Of a stretch of DNA of 64,000 bases, positions 52,691 to 64,000 are shown one piece after another. The translations under genes were made by a program, and so were the position numbers. The notes below the pieces were generated by a model. The model was not told the DNA's origin. It did no database searches and saw only the letters and a list, made by a program, of their open reading frames with translations. The DNA is from Oegoconia quadripuncta (lineage: Eukaryota > Arthropoda > Insecta > Lepidoptera > Autostichidae), in the NCBI GenBank assembly GCA_949316235.1, contig OX438741.1:38850962-38914961 (forward strand), given 5' to 3'. Position 1 is the first letter of the stretch; every line of letters begins with the position of its first letter.

Positions 52691-53543
52691 TTTTGTCTAT
52701 GAGAATAGCCTACTGCGGTTATGAACGTATGCCGTAAGATAATTCATTAGTGGTCACACATATTTTTTTTCTCAAACAGTTTTAACGACAAGTAATAGGA
52801 GGATGTTTCTAACCGTATCAAGGTAGCGTACTCTGGTTACTGCTGTAACCACGGACAGCAGACTGTCCTTTTTTTGGTTACAGGTGTTACCACGAACAGT
52901 TGAGTGGTTATTACCAAATCTAGCGATCGACCGTAAAAATTTTAAGTGTTACGGCTGGAGTAGTTTATCACAGCTAGCAAAGCTACTATTGAAATCAGTT
53001 TATACTATGAATGTTTATACCAGTGAATTAATCCTGGTAGAATTACCCCCATCGCTAAATTGCGTAGTGCAAGTTTAAAGGCGAATTAAACGTTTAAAGA
53101 AGAATGTGCAATCATTAATGGCCACATCATCGCAATAAAACTTTTATAATTACCATCAATTAATTGCAACGTTAGAAGATAAATGCAATTATATTGAAAC
53201 TCATTCCACAAACAGGCATAACATGTTGGACCGGACGCCATCGTACAGTAAACCCAACAAGGCACTAAAACTTTATAAACTTTATAAGATAGCTGTGTCT
53301 ATTGATGGCGCTTATAATTTGATTAACGGACGGATATGGGAACGCGGTTCCAATCAATCAGCTCAAAGATCATCGTTTAACAATTAGAAGGTGACAGCAG
53401 CTGAATTGGTGCATGAAAACACGTTCGTGATGCGAGAATCGTCACAAAGAAATTCAGAAAATCTGATCATATTTAAAAAATGTCCACGAAAATAGTGCTA
53501 GTTATTTATTTATATGATATAGATATGGTCGCGGGAACGAATC
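52691..53543. other. Intron, nothing recognised
   Basis: No exon between the PTB exon and the SINE-A at 53544 was identified. Confidence 0.35.
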
Positions 53544-53709
53544 GCAAGCAGCAATGTTAATAGCATTGTTGTGTTCCGGTTGTCAGAGATAAGATAGCCA
53601 GTGCCCCAAATGTGTTGGGGTTTCCGGGTTAGTACGCTTCCACCTTCGATCTCAACTTCACTTAACATCAGGTGTGACTGAGGTCAAGTGCGACCCCGTC
53701 GTGCATAAA
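53544..53709 (+). mobile_element. SINE-A, 5' truncated
   Basis: GCAAGCAGCAATGTTAATAGC to CGTCGTGCATAAA, lying 230 bases downstream of the PTB exon in the intron. Confidence 0.9.
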
Positions 53710-53938
53710 TCTGTTTCGCGCTTTTCTTAGTGTTGGCTAACGTAATAATTAAAAAAAACTCAGGGTACGGACCAAGTATTCTTTTACATAGTTCGCCTAG
53801 TTATGTGATTCATGACCGACTACGCTGCGTTATTTGGAATAGGATCTCAATCTGTAGCGATTTTAGTGATAAATTCGCATGGTATAGATGACGCTGGTGT
53901 GATCCTATTTCACCTGGTGCATTAGATAATAGACTTAC

Positions 53939-54019
53939 CCAGAGGGGAGCGGAGGGCTGCAGCTGTGACGCGAACGCCATTCGGAAAGCATCTCCCACCA
54001 GAGAGTTCAGCTCCTCCGC
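53939..54019 (-). CDS. Upstream exon: C-terminal helix of a probable PTB domain
   Basis: The exon lies between acceptor TTTGTTCACAG and consensus donor GTAAGTCT. It is exactly 81 bases and encodes AEELNSLVGDAFRMAFASQL followed by QPSAPLW. The pattern with a small residue, G-x-AF-x-x-A and aliphatic spacing is the signature of the long C-terminal helix that closes PTB/PID domains. It is phase 0 at both ends and joins SKELS at 22634 in frame. The 31-kb intron and the absence of the preceding PTB exons make this the least certain join, but the frame, phase and domain order all agree. Confidence 0.65.
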
Positions 54020-54149
54020 CTGTGAACAAACACCACACCCAATCAGTAACCAGTTGCGTGTTTTCTAAAAATAATACGCCGTTGTCTGTTAATTTAAATC
54101 TTAACATATAATTTCCTCTCCAACGACAAACTATTGAGAACCTTTTTCC

Positions 54150-54850
54150 GGATTACTAATTTTTGGGCAAAAAACTTTTCCCAAAGTATCACATGCCAAA
54201 GTATGTTTCCCAAATTTTCATTTGGCAAAACAACTTTTCGCAATTTTACAGTTAGCAATACTATTTTCGCCAATTTATTGTTTAACAAATAATTACATGG
54301 CAATGTTTCATTTTACCAAGTGTTATGTAGTCATAACATTTGGCATAACATGCTCTTCCCAAAATATTGCATATCATATGATTTACTTAAGAGTTGAAAT
54401 TCACAGCATTAAATGCTTGTTTCACCTTGGACAAATAATTTACAGGTAAGAACTTCTATAATAATTATATTGTTATTATACAAATCAATTCCGGCACTTC
54501 GCCGGCCGCTGCCGCGGCACGCTCGCTTCGCTCGCTCGGCTCACGCTCTGTTGGGGTCACAGTTCTAACCTAACCCACTTTTCTAGCAGTTCTAATCTAG
54601 CCTACGTAACCTATATGAAATATTTTTGGAATATAATTTTTTACAAAATAAAGCATTTGCTTAATGTATATTTGACTTAATAAAACTTGAACAAGTAAAA
54701 AGTTGCCAAATTAATACTTGACCAAGTGATTAAAATGCGAAATATAAATTTGCTAAAGATTCTTTTGGGAAATGAAACTAGTGCGATAAGTTTTTTAGGA
54801 AGTAAAATTTGACGAAAAATGTTTTGCCAAACGGCAGGATACCCCTTTTT
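54150..54850. mobile_element. Fold-back array of degenerate short repeats around a GC-rich hairpin core
   Basis: The left part carries many words of the type (T/A)TTGGCAAAACAACTTTTC, CCCAAATTTTCATTTGGC and CAATTTTACAGTTAGC. The right part (54670-54850) carries them inverted (GACGAAAAATGTTTTGCC, TTTTGGGAAATGAAACTAG). Between them at 54490-54560 is CTTCGCCGGCCGCTGCCGCGG then GCTCGCTTCGCTCGCTCGGC. No protein. Confidence 0.6.
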
Positions 54851-54859
54851 CCATTGGCA

Positions 54860-55065
54860 AATTGGCTGGCATACAAAAAATTTAGTCTATTCTCGTTTTG
54901 ATTTCTATATCATGTCGAGGAAAGTTCATTATCCAGTGGAATACCTAACTTCTTGATGGACTTTGTTACTTCTGTTTGTCATGTACAAAATTTGAGAAAT
55001 AACATGCGATAATCACATAATGGGGCTTGTTTTTAATGTGGAATTTATTGGTTTCATATCTATTT
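54860..55065. other. Nothing recognised
   Basis: AT-rich unique sequence upstream of the PTB exon; no further PTB exon found. Confidence 0.35.
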
Positions 55066-55312
55066 GACGACCGATTGGTGTAGTGGATAGAGACCCTGTC
55101 TGCGAAACCAACGGTTGCGGGTTGAAATTCCACGACGGGATGAATGTTTATTCTCGAGTCATGGATGTTTATATAAATATTTATATATGTTTATCCGTTA
55201 TCTTGTATCCATAGTACAAGCTTTCTGAAGAAAGCTTTGAGACTTTTGGGACTAGATTATTGGTACACAAGTGTCCAACTACACGTCCGAAATATTTATA
55301 TATATTTTATAA
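55066..55312 (+). mobile_element. SINE-C, full length
   Basis: B box mutated (GGGTTGAAATTCCACG). It has a small duplication, GCTTTCTGAAGAAAGCTTTGAG, near the 3' part. Confidence 0.85.
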
Positions 55313-55479
55313 AGTATTATGTATATTAGTACCGGACATATCACCTCCTAATTTATGCTTCTACACATGATATTACCGTTAACACGTCAATAACAGAAGC
55401 ATCACTAATAGATATTCTGACCTTAACAAAGAACCTAACTTATCTTTTTTAGAATGAAGATGGAAATTTTTATTATTAA

Positions 55480-55810
55480 CCGCCTTCGTGGCTCAATGTA
55501 AACAACATTGGGCTTACGATTCGGAGGTCGCGGGTTCGATCCTCAGCGGGGTACATGTTTAAGTACTCGGTTTGGTTGGTGGCAGGGCATTTTAAATGTC
55601 CGCCTGGCTAGCTACCACAATCTTATCTAAATCTGCCGCCAAGCAGCAATGTTAATAGCATTGTTGTGTTCCGGTTGTCAGAGATAAGATAGCCAGTCCC
55701 CCAAATGTGTTGGGGTTTCTGGGTCAGTACGCTTCCACCTTCGACCTCATCTTCACTGAACATCATGTGTGATTGGGGTCAAGTACGAATCTGTCGTGCA
55801 TAAAAAAAAC
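55480..55810 (+). mobile_element. SINE-A, full length
   Basis: CCGCCTTCGTGGCTCAATG to GTCGTGCATAAAAAAAA. Confidence 0.95.
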
Positions 55811-56302
55811 GGAGTATGATATCTAAATAGGAAATTTCTAATGAATGGGTCTTGCCAATTCCCTTTAATGGAAACTCTAAGCATCCCTCGACTCGGTATA
55901 GATAGACTAACCACATCACTATCGACACAGCTACTTGCGGTCTATGCACAATAGACGCCGCACTTAACTGCTAATACAAGAAAATTTCTAAGCTGCAGAT
56001 GCTATCCAAATAACTATCTTGCAATCTGTATCTTAAGGAAGCTTTTAAGTTTTGTACGTTTGAACATATTTTATTATGTTAGTAATAGCTCGCGTAATTT
56101 GTTTAAAATTAACTTTACTAACGTTTTCTCCTATCAGGGTGTTGTGGGTCATGGCCACTGAAGTTGGGCTATGATCGGTACTTATCCCAGATTGGGTCTT
56201 GCCGTCGTACCATGTAAAAAATCGTACCAATTGGTCGCTGATCTACTCTTACCTTCATCGATCGAACGCAAAAATTTTTACTAAGTATACGGTTGTTATA
56301 AA
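55811..56302. other. Nothing recognised
   Basis: Unique sequence without exon signals. Confidence 0.35.
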
Positions 56303-56552
56303 TAAATAATAAATAAATATCCTTAAACATACACACAGCGCCATCTAGTTCCACAGTAAGCTTGTGTTGTGGATACCAGATGGTTGATATACTACATAAA
56401 TACATTTTTTTTTGTAAATAAATGAAAACATCCATAACTCGGGTACACATGTCTGTACTCATCATACAAACATGAGCCCCTAGCGGGATTCGAACCCGCA
56501 ACCTTTTGGTATAGTGATCAGAGTTGCTAACCACTACACCAAACAGGTCGTC
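56303..56552 (-). mobile_element. SINE-B, full length
   Basis: AAATATCCTTAAACATACACACAGCG to CCAAACAGGTCGTC. Confidence 0.9.
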
Positions 56553-56564
56553 AAAATTGTGCAA

Positions 56565-56710
56565 TTACAATGTTAAATGAAGATGACGTCGAAGATGGAA
56601 AGAGATGAAGACAATGCTATCAACATTGTTAATGTCAACAGACTTAGATCAAATGGTGGTCGTCAGCCAGGAGCACATTTTAAAATGCCCTGCTACCAAC
56701 GAATCCACAA
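56565..56710 (-). mobile_element. Old SINE-A relic
   Basis: AATGTTAAATGAAGATGACGTCGAAG, CAATGCTATCAACATTG and GCACATTTTAAAATGCCCTGC follow the SINE-A order with many changes, marking an early insertion. Confidence 0.65.
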
Positions 56711-56937
56711 TTGACAATGAGTTATGTCGTTTGAGTTTGGTAGAGAATAATAAATGTTTGTTCTTGAGTCTACTGTGTGCTGCAAACAAGTTACTATTTC
56801 ATTTAAGTAAAGGTCTCTCTCTCTACAATTTAAGAGCTTTGCTCTTGTCGATGAAGTCCTTTCTACACTTCTCCGTCATCCTATAACATCAATTTTGTTC
56901 ACTATCAAAATTGTTATTTAATTGCTAAATGTTTAAA

Positions 56938-57150
56938 AAGAAGAAAGAAAGAAATCGTTTATTGTCACAACATTATTTGCGCAATATACTTAACATTAGG
57001 TACTTACATTAGTAAATACACATAAGACAATACCACTTTCGTGACAAAAGGATCTGGTTCAGCATAATGCTGACAGAGACTAGCTGCTGCTCAGCGCTGG
57101 TTTTCAACAAGACCCCCTTATAGAGTTTACTAGCCGACGTTTTGCGAGCA
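56938..57150 (-). mobile_element. LINE 3' end, reverse
   Basis: AAGAAAGAAAGAAATCGTTTATTG then CAGCATAATGCTGACAGAGAC; the CAGCATAATGCTG word also occurs at 9147-9158 in the LINE at 9111. Confidence 0.5.
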
Positions 57151-57793
57151 TGACGGGCAACCTAAGGTGCATTGTCTATAAACTCAGTATTTAAATTTAG
57201 ACAATATATATATATACTTAAACTATAAAAGTACTTAAATGAATAAGATACATAAAATGTAAATAAATAGTTTACACACAGTCCTGGTCAGTTACACCAG
57301 TGAATCATGTCCAATACCACAAAGGAATAACGTTGAATTACACCAAATAGCGGTAGAGTTGATAACTTGTCTTGAAAAAACATTCGAGCGAAGTACACGT
57401 TCCGTTGAACGTTCAACAAAAGCTAACACGGCTATAAACATGACGCTATCATTGGAAATGACAACTCTTTACCACAATACACGTGGCAATACAAAAACAT
57501 GGAGTGTACAGGAAATCACACCTTACGTCAACAATAACAAGGCAGCAGGAGTTATTGATGAGAGTGGAACGGAATTGGTAGTTTTGACACGTGAGAGGTA
57601 AGAGGGACAAGCGTTCCTCGCCCACGTGAGTGACATCGAGACGTCAGGGTGACATCGCTGTGGAAGGCGATAGCGACTTCAACAATATAATGATATTAAA
57701 AAATAGAGGTACAGTACGGTGCAGAGAAATTTAACTGTTTAAATATATATGTATTTCTTTTCTTTATTTTTGTCCCCAATACAATTTCTCACA
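57151..57793. other. Unrecognised; 80-codon open frame
   Basis: The plus frame 57359-57601 (FERSTRSVERSTKANTAIN, then GVIDESGTELVVLTRER) ends beside AGAGGTAAGAG, a donor-like word. No domain recognised; low confidence that it is coding. Confidence 0.25.
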
Positions 57794-58122
57794 TTTTTTT
57801 ATGCACAGTGGATTGGTACTTGACCTCAATCACACCTGATGTTAAGTGAAGATGAGGGCGAAGGTGGAAGCATACTGACCCAGAAACCCCAACGCATTTG
57901 GAGGACTGGCTATCTTTTCTCTCACAATCGGAACACAACAATGCCATTAACATTGCTGCTTGGCGGCAGATTTAGATAAGATAGTGGTAGCTAGCCAGGC
58001 GGACATTTAAAATGCCCTACCACCAACCAAACCGAGTACTTAAACATGTACCCCGCTGGGAATCGAACCCGCGACCTCCGAATCGTAAACCCAATGTTGT
58101 TTACATTGAGCCACGGAGGCGG
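57794..58122 (-). mobile_element. SINE-A, full length
   Basis: B-box complement is GGGAATCGAACCC, one change from the consensus. Confidence 0.95.
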
Positions 58123-58455
58123 AATAAAAATTTTAAGAACTCTATATGCTCGTCGCTTTGCTCTCAGCTAAATCAGCAGTTACGTCAATCGGAGACGCCT
58201 TGCCGAGTCAGCACTGTCAGCTGTCGTACAGCCACACGCTCCATCTCGTCGGGACTCCTACCTATCATATTAGAACCCGCATCTAACGGTACCCTACCTC
58301 CATTCAATCACATTTACCATAAATTCCTTAAGGTAAAATTATGTTGCTATGTGATTTTTAGATGATCAATTTTATGTACAAGTCATATTTGTTATCCGAT
58401 TGCCCCAAGAAAATAGGTATTTCGGATGTATGCAAGTAGATTTCTATGTTGCCTC
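58123..58455. other. Nothing recognised
   Basis: 58150-58330 has moderate GC but no readable motif. Confidence 0.35.
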
Positions 58456-58670
58456 CTTTTTTTTTATCCACAACGGGTTAGCACTTGGACCTCAATCACA
58501 GCTGATGTTAAATAAAGATGAGGCCGAAGGTGGAAGCGTACTGACTCGGAAACCCTAACACATTTGGGGGACTGGCCATCTTATCTCTGACAACCGGAAC
58601 ACAACAATGCTATTAACATTGCTGTTTGGCGGCAGATTTAGATAAGATGGTGATAGCTAGCCAGGCGGAC
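58456..58670 (-). mobile_element. SINE-A, 5' truncated
   Basis: Stops at GCTAGCCAGGCGGAC without head. Confidence 0.9.
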
Positions 58671-60026
58671 GGCGGCTCCTGTAGCCTAAGTGGCTTGACC
58701 TATGTTAAAGTGCAAGGTGTCGTTAGAACCTTCTTCGTCCTCAGGGTGTCATAGCATAGCTATATCCTTAGAGAGGTATCTAAAACTTTCGATTGGCCGC
58801 AAACTCAGAAGTCACAGATACGGATATATTGTTTGTACCGCGTGGTTTCCTGCACGTGAAAACAACAGACCCAATCTGTCTTGTGAAGGGACTTTATACC
58901 AAAAAACTTCTATGGAATTGTACGTTTTTAAAACGGCGATAGGCTCACCTCCTGTCATGGGTATATTTCTCTAATTTTCGAAAGTCTATGTGCAGGACTA
59001 CGTGTGTGAGGCAATAGATGAGAGTGGAATAAGCAAAAGTAGAATGTCAGGATAGTTGCAAGTGGAAATCAATAGTCTCTGGCAGAGACTCTCTGCCTAA
59101 CCCAACGGACAACAGGCGTGAGCATTTTAAACGCTGTATTTGTGATATGTCTGGCCACCGCATTTGGGAGAAAGGTCGTAATGCTTGATGACAGACAGGG
59201 AGTATGAAAGACCACCTTATAAACTGCTGACGATCGAACCTAAAGTTTCATTTGTGACTGTCATCCTGAATGTGCAGTCTAAGCAGCTCACTCTCTCGGC
59301 ACATCAACCCAGCACGTGACTCCGGGCCCTTCTTTGTGGGCCGCTTGTATTCTCCATGCGATCCGCCGACTCGCACTAACTTTACGGTTAACTTACTTGT
59401 TCAAGGACTATATACGATTCGGTTGAGATGAGCTGTCCCCGAGACCAGGATGATAACCCAGCTAACAATAAGTTTTATCGTCGTCATAGTACAGAAGCGC
59501 ATTAGGCTCAATTTTCTTTTCAAGAATCATACAATCAATTAATCGGGTATACTTTGTTTTACTGCAGTTTATAGTTTTGGGTACTACCTCTCCTGTTGCA
59601 AGGTAGTGTAAAATAGAAAATAAATTTAGTGACCTCATAGATTTTGACTTTGATTCTGAAGGTCGAATATATAGAATGGCTTTAGACTACCTGGCATCAC
59701 CAATTAATGCATAGTGTCCTTTGCTCTTTTGTTCATGCATTATGTTTGTGTTGTTCTTCTATATGGTTGAAGTAGTACGTACTCTAGTATTTTAAAATTG
59801 TACCCCCTACGCATGAGAATTAGAGGCGGTGTCGATAATTAGTTGTAACATTAAGCAACAAAACTATTGTTATATTAATAGATTTTTTTTGTGGCACATT
59901 AATTGTGACAAACAAAACTGAGACGTTTCTGACATGCTTGACGACACCCAATGAGAAGTGAATATGAGGTGCTGATGAAAGCGCCACTCGGCACCTCCAT
60001 CTTATGTAAACTGGAACATAACTTGT
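58671..60026. other. Unrecognised stretch
   Basis: Scanned for missing PTB exons on the minus strand without success. 59520-59640 resembles LINE 3' UTR. 59290-59360 is GC-richer. Confidence 0.35.
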
Positions 60027-60326
60027 GTTTTTTTTATGCATAACGGGTTAGCACTTCATCTCAATCACACCTGATGTTAAGTGAAGATGAGGCCGAAGGT
60101 GAAAGTGTACTGACCCGGAAACCCAAATATTTGGTGAACTGGCTATCTTATCCCTGACAACTGGAACACAACAATGCTGTTTGGCGGCAGATTTAGAGAA
60201 GATGGTGGTAGCTAACCAGCCGGACATATAAAATGCCCTACCACCAACCAAACCGAGTAATAAACATGTACCCCGCGACCTCCGATTCGTAAACCCTATG
60301 TTGTTTACATTGAGCCATGGAGGCGG
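60027..60326 (-). mobile_element. SINE-A with deletions, B box lost
   Basis: Missing GCTATTAACATT-type body sequence and the B-box segment (plus strand goes TGTACCCCGCGACC), so it has lost its internal promoter. Confidence 0.9.
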
Positions 60327-60407
60327 TTAAGTTGAGTTGTTAATGACTGTTGTTTATCCTAAATAAATGAATAAAATAAATAAATAAAATAACATTACAG
60401 GGTTTGG

Positions 60408-60550
60408 ACCGCCCGATTGGTCTCTAGTTTCTGCCTACCAAACCAACGGTCAAGGTTGCGGATCCCGCTGGGTGGAAATATTTGTATGTAGTTCGTATGT
60501 AGATCGTAGTTGTGAATATGAACTATTATTCTCGAGTCATGCATGTTAAT
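60408..60550 (+). mobile_element. SINE-C relic
   Basis: ACCGCCCGATTGGTCTCTAG, CCAAACCAACGGTCAAGG and TTATTCTCGAGTCATGCATG keep SINE-C order with heavy change. Confidence 0.55.
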
Positions 60551-60635
60551 ACGTTTTGCTTACTTTTGGTGGACTTAAATAATTAGTATAATATAATATT
60601 TAATTGTTTACTATGAAAAATTGTACAGGGAGTAT

Positions 60636-60998
60636 TATACCGGATGGGTTTTGTGAAATGGAAATTATTGGCATAGGTAGTTTAATTTTTTTTTTTCAAA
60701 ACCGTCATCGACCCACGCGCCTGCCGGAGATTGATATGCGACTGGCGGGATTCCTAGACTTCCTATCTTGCGAATTTTAATTGGAACTCATATTTTCTCC
60801 AAGTTTTTTAATTTATTTAATTTAATGATGCAATTATGTGCAATAGGCTACAAACGCGACCGTCAAATGTCACAATGTTTTATTATATTTTATGGTTTTG
60901 AAGAAAAACAATTAAACTACCTATGCCAATACCTTCTATTTCACTTACCTAATATGCCCTATTTTTTGCCTTACGGTAAAAAAACTCATCCAGTGTAA
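60636..60998. mobile_element. MITE family 2, second copy
   Basis: TATACCGGATGGGTTTTGTG at the left, TACGGTAAAAAAACTCATCC at the right, shared core with 7827-8237. The left arm is shortened instead of expanded. Confidence 0.75.
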
Positions 60999-62220
60999 GG
61001 CCTTCTAACGTGCAAATTATTTCAATAATTTGCAAGATATTTTGGATCATTTTAGATTTAACCACAGAGGGGTCAATGTGGGTGACAAGAGTAAGGCATG
61101 ATGACGATTTTAAATAACGCGAAGTGTTAACTAAATTATATAAAAACTTTGACTAACCTTTATTGAAAAATTATTTTCCCAACTAAATATTGAATTGAGT
61201 GTAACAACCTACGGGTTACTTCCATAAATTAATATAGCTGGTAAAATATGAAATTGAATAAACGCAGCAATAAATATGATGCAAGTCACTACAAGCTTAT
61301 TCATAATGCTGGCATTTCTAATGCTCAGTTTCCTGCGCACGCGCAGGAGGCAAATTATCCCGTCGTAGGGCCGGCCGCGGGTAACTACTACCTTTGAGCC
61401 TGTTTATTTATATAATTACACGGTTTGCAAAACTGCTTGCATTTCCCAACAAACCTGCTGAGTTATGAGCGCTAACATCTGCTATACCTCAAGCTTGAGT
61501 TAAGCGAAAGATCCATTGAGAAATGTCGACTCTCTAGGTACTAAAATAAGATCAAGGTGCAAAATGCGAGTTCAAGTTGAAGTAATGTCAGTAATAAACC
61601 ATGGTCTAGACTGATTTCTAAACGTTAGAAATTTTATAGATGATATTGGCTGTGAAAAGATTGGTTCTGATAATATGGTTGGATTGTAAGTAGCTGTATT
61701 AGGAAAGGAGGTAGACGCTTCAGGCGGCAGGTCGCAATTACAAGCCTTGACTTGCTTGCAGTTGGTTTGATAGAGACAGTTGACGATGGTGGAATGCTAC
61801 CTGGGAACCGCGACGACGGGTTTGATTACTATAAATGCCTGACTGTGGGTTGCATATTTCCTAGTTATAAATGACAGTTAGAAATTTATTGCATCATGAT
61901 AACGAATGATCGAAGTAGGTATCCAAGTAACTGAAATTAATAATATAGAAGTAATACTAGACATTATTGTTGATATTATTGCAAATCTAAACTTAATTTT
62001 CTTAACAAATATTTGTACAGTACATAAATATTTTTCGTTAATCGTAGATACATAAAAGATCTTGCTATGCCATTCCGTAAGTCCACAGGCACAACTTGCA
62101 TGTGGACACGGTGAGAACCTAAGCGACTACGAACTGAAAATCCTAGACCACTGGAAATTTTGACCGATGCCGTATAAATAATCATGCATTAGAACGCCCT
62201 CAACTAGATAATGTTAGTTA
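60999..62220. other. Unrecognised stretch
   Basis: Contains TTTCCTGCGCACGCGCAGGAGG at 61330-61351 (a GC-rich palindrome) and GGGCCGGCCGCGGG at 61369-61382; no exon. Confidence 0.35.
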
Positions 62221-62418
62221 CATTCTATGAAACTTGCTGTGTAAACAAACCGCCATATTGAAATTGTCTCTGAATTATGAATTTACTAGTGATGGGCAAG
62301 ATTCTTACTTACTCCTTTACTTATGTCAAACCATATCGAATAGTAAAATACCGAAAGTAAAAAACAAGTAGGTACGAGAGAGATCTGCAGATCGTCTTTT
62401 GTTTACATAGTAGAATGA
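62221..62418. mobile_element. MITE family 3, uninterrupted
   Basis: CATTCTATGAAACTTGCTG to TTTGTTTACATAGTAGAATG; it is the empty-site counterpart of 5243-5917 in reverse orientation. Confidence 0.75.
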
Positions 62419-64000
62419 CACTTTAGAAGAAACATCATCAAAAATTATAAACATTATAATGAATCTACAGCTTACACAATTTTGATACAAAAATGACTAG
62501 TCAAAAAGTACTTAGAAATGGGATATCCATCAATAGCCTATTGAAGTCTACTGTTGGACACAAATCTCCCCCATGGCGCGATTGGCATCATTTTCATGGG
62601 AAAATTTGCCGTAATCGCCAAGCTGGGCTGGCGTCATCGCGAATAAAAATTTTTTGAAGCTCTGCACCAATGACGCTGCTGTTTTTAAATCTCTTTTGTG
62701 ATACCCACAACAAGACACTGGTTGGTCCTCTTCAACTCCACGGGGAACCGCACCAATTAAAAGTGGTTGTAGATGGGAAACAATAGGCTTTCAGTATTCT
62801 TTACAACTTAGCAAAAACAAAATGCCAACAGAATTGTGTAACAGGATTTAAAGAGACGTAATTCCTAACAATATTAAATACCAATCCTTTTCGAACGGCA
62901 AATTACTGTAGCTCATTCACATAATCTTTACATAGACAACGATTACCGAGGAACCTAGATAAAGTAGTGTAAGGCTCAATCTATTAGACAAATGGGACAC
63001 TAGCCCGAGTCGATACCGCTTTGATTCATTGAAAGGGCTCGCTTCGGAAGTGCCCATGTGGGTATTAGACATACAGTCAAGAACATGGTGAGTCATTCGA
63101 CGTAATTTTGACCAAGAAACCAACTAAGTATACTTGTTAACGATCATTGATGCAATACAAGATGCCGTAAAATGTTTATATACAGTTTCAATATAAGTGG
63201 ATCACTGTTTTTGTATTTAAAGGTCGCTTATACAGGATAATGAACTGGTACCTCAACTGCTTTGAAATAATAATCAGTCTTTATCTAAGACCGCACAGCG
63301 TGTCCAATCAAGTAATTCTATAATTGACATAAAATAGGAATAAAAACTACTGAATAATGAGATGGCTGGCAATTGACGTTTAAAACCCGTCTAAATTAAC
63401 GATACAAGTTGTAGGAACACGGCTATTGGCTAGCTGTGTGGCCAGGTGTACGGTCGGCGTGGGACGCAGCTCTGTACGGTCGTCCGCCTATCTCTACATC
63501 TTAATTACTTAATTAGCCATGCGACTCGCGCACCTCACATCCATCATGCAGCCTCTCGGACAAATACCAGTTACTACAGATTACCTTAGGAAAAAAAATT
63601 ATCACATACAAATCTACCCTACCATACCTATACCTTAACCTTAGTAGGTAATGTGCAGATCGCTACAAGAATGCAAGTAATAGAAACATCTTTTCCCGTT
63701 AGTAAGTCAGAATTGCATTACAAAACAGGCTGTAGATGCGATAATGATTGGATAGTATGTAAACTTTACACTCTTATCAGATTCAGTTGCAAATGATTTT
63801 AGGCTTGTGTTGAAAATGTCCAAGGAAGACTACTACGCAACTGAAGATCGATATTAATAAACGTAAGATAATTGATGTATATAAATTGATTTCATGCTAA
63901 CCGCTAGCCATCACCACTCTCGCAACAAAGTTGCGTAAGAAAAATTTATTCATCCCGGCTCGGTCTCTGCGCCTCGGTGGTACTTGGGAGTGAGTCGGGG
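62419..64000. other. Right flank, nothing firmly recognised
   Basis: 62525-62580 has the common 'ctactgttgga..aaatctcccccat' repeat motif. 63415-63545 is a unique GC-richer block with TTAATTACTTAATTAGCC (homeodomain-type words). No PTB exon was found. Confidence 0.35.

Larger units (their letters stand above)
12460..54019 (-). other. Spliced gene span: PTB-SH2 adaptor-like protein, 5' part missing
   Basis: Seven minus-strand exons with GT/AG borders join in one reading frame: 54019-53939, 22634-22549, 20722-20480, 19547-19323, 18349-18202, 14917-14750 and 12771-12460. Junction phases are 0, 2, 2, 2, 0 and 0, and each donor matches its acceptor. The joined product is about 420 residues: a PTB C-terminal helix, a low-complexity linker of about 220 residues, an SH2 domain from about residue 250 to 350, and a proline-rich tail. 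PTB-before-SH2 order is known from Shc and SH2D5. The SH2 sequence is unlike Shc and has features reminiscent of tensin or SH2D5, so I give no symbol. No enzymatic domain is visible, which suggests a cytoplasmic scaffold binding phosphotyrosine and NPxY-type motifs. The first intron here is about 31 kb. The start codon and most of the PTB domain were not found. Confidence 0.75.

Noticed and set aside
58671..64000. Missing PTB-domain exons
   Set aside because: Minus-strand reading of GC-richer patches gave no PTB-like sequence with splice sites; they probably lie outside the window.

Overview
The window reads as nuclear DNA of an insect, most likely a moth or butterfly (Lepidoptera). It is AT-rich, crowded with short interspersed elements, and has spliced coding exons with GT/AG borders. 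The tRNA-derived SINEs, Helitron-like ends of the form GCGGGCGAAAAGCTAGT and LINE 3' ends are of types familiar from lepidopteran genomes. The organism call is inference from repeat style; no species is claimed.

One host gene is supported. It lies on the minus strand, and seven exons were rebuilt from splice sites and reading phase: 54019-53939, 22634-22549, 20722-20480, 19547-19323, 18349-18202, 14917-14750 and 12771-12460 (stop). All six junctions are phase-compatible and give about 420 codons. The order is the last helix of a probable PTB domain, a low-complexity linker, an SH2 domain with an intact FLVR arginine, and a proline-rich tail. This is a phosphotyrosine-signalling adaptor layout (PTB then SH2, as in Shc or SH2D5). 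Exons for the rest of the PTB domain and the start codon were not found and probably lie beyond position 64000. Coding exons are GC-rich against AT-rich introns.

Roughly everything else is intron or flank filled with transposons. 1-12459 (3' flank): degenerate Helitron, hAT-like MITE, a 5S-rRNA-like repeat, SINE-A copies, a MITE interrupted by a retroelement with a perfect 10-base target duplication, and LINE 3' ends. 12772-22548 (short introns): a dead LINE RT, a MITE whose remnant reaches about 6 bases from an SH2 splice donor, a 1.67-kb fold-back Tc1/mariner-type element with about 700-base arms, and a second palindromic MITE. 22635-53938 (a 31-kb intron): most SINE, Helitron and LINE copies, several nested, with long TG/CA microsatellites. 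54020-64000: more SINEs and MITEs, a fold-back array of degenerate short repeats, and little that is recognisable at the right edge.

The dominant repeat (SINE-A, about 325 bases) has more than twenty copies or fragments. Nested insertions give a relative chronology. No CRISPR array, operon, bacterial gene, viral gene or rRNA gene cluster was seen. The best candidates for novelty are the fold-back transposon inside the SH2 gene, the MITE at the splice donor, the 5S-like dispersed repeats and the 54-kb fold-back array.
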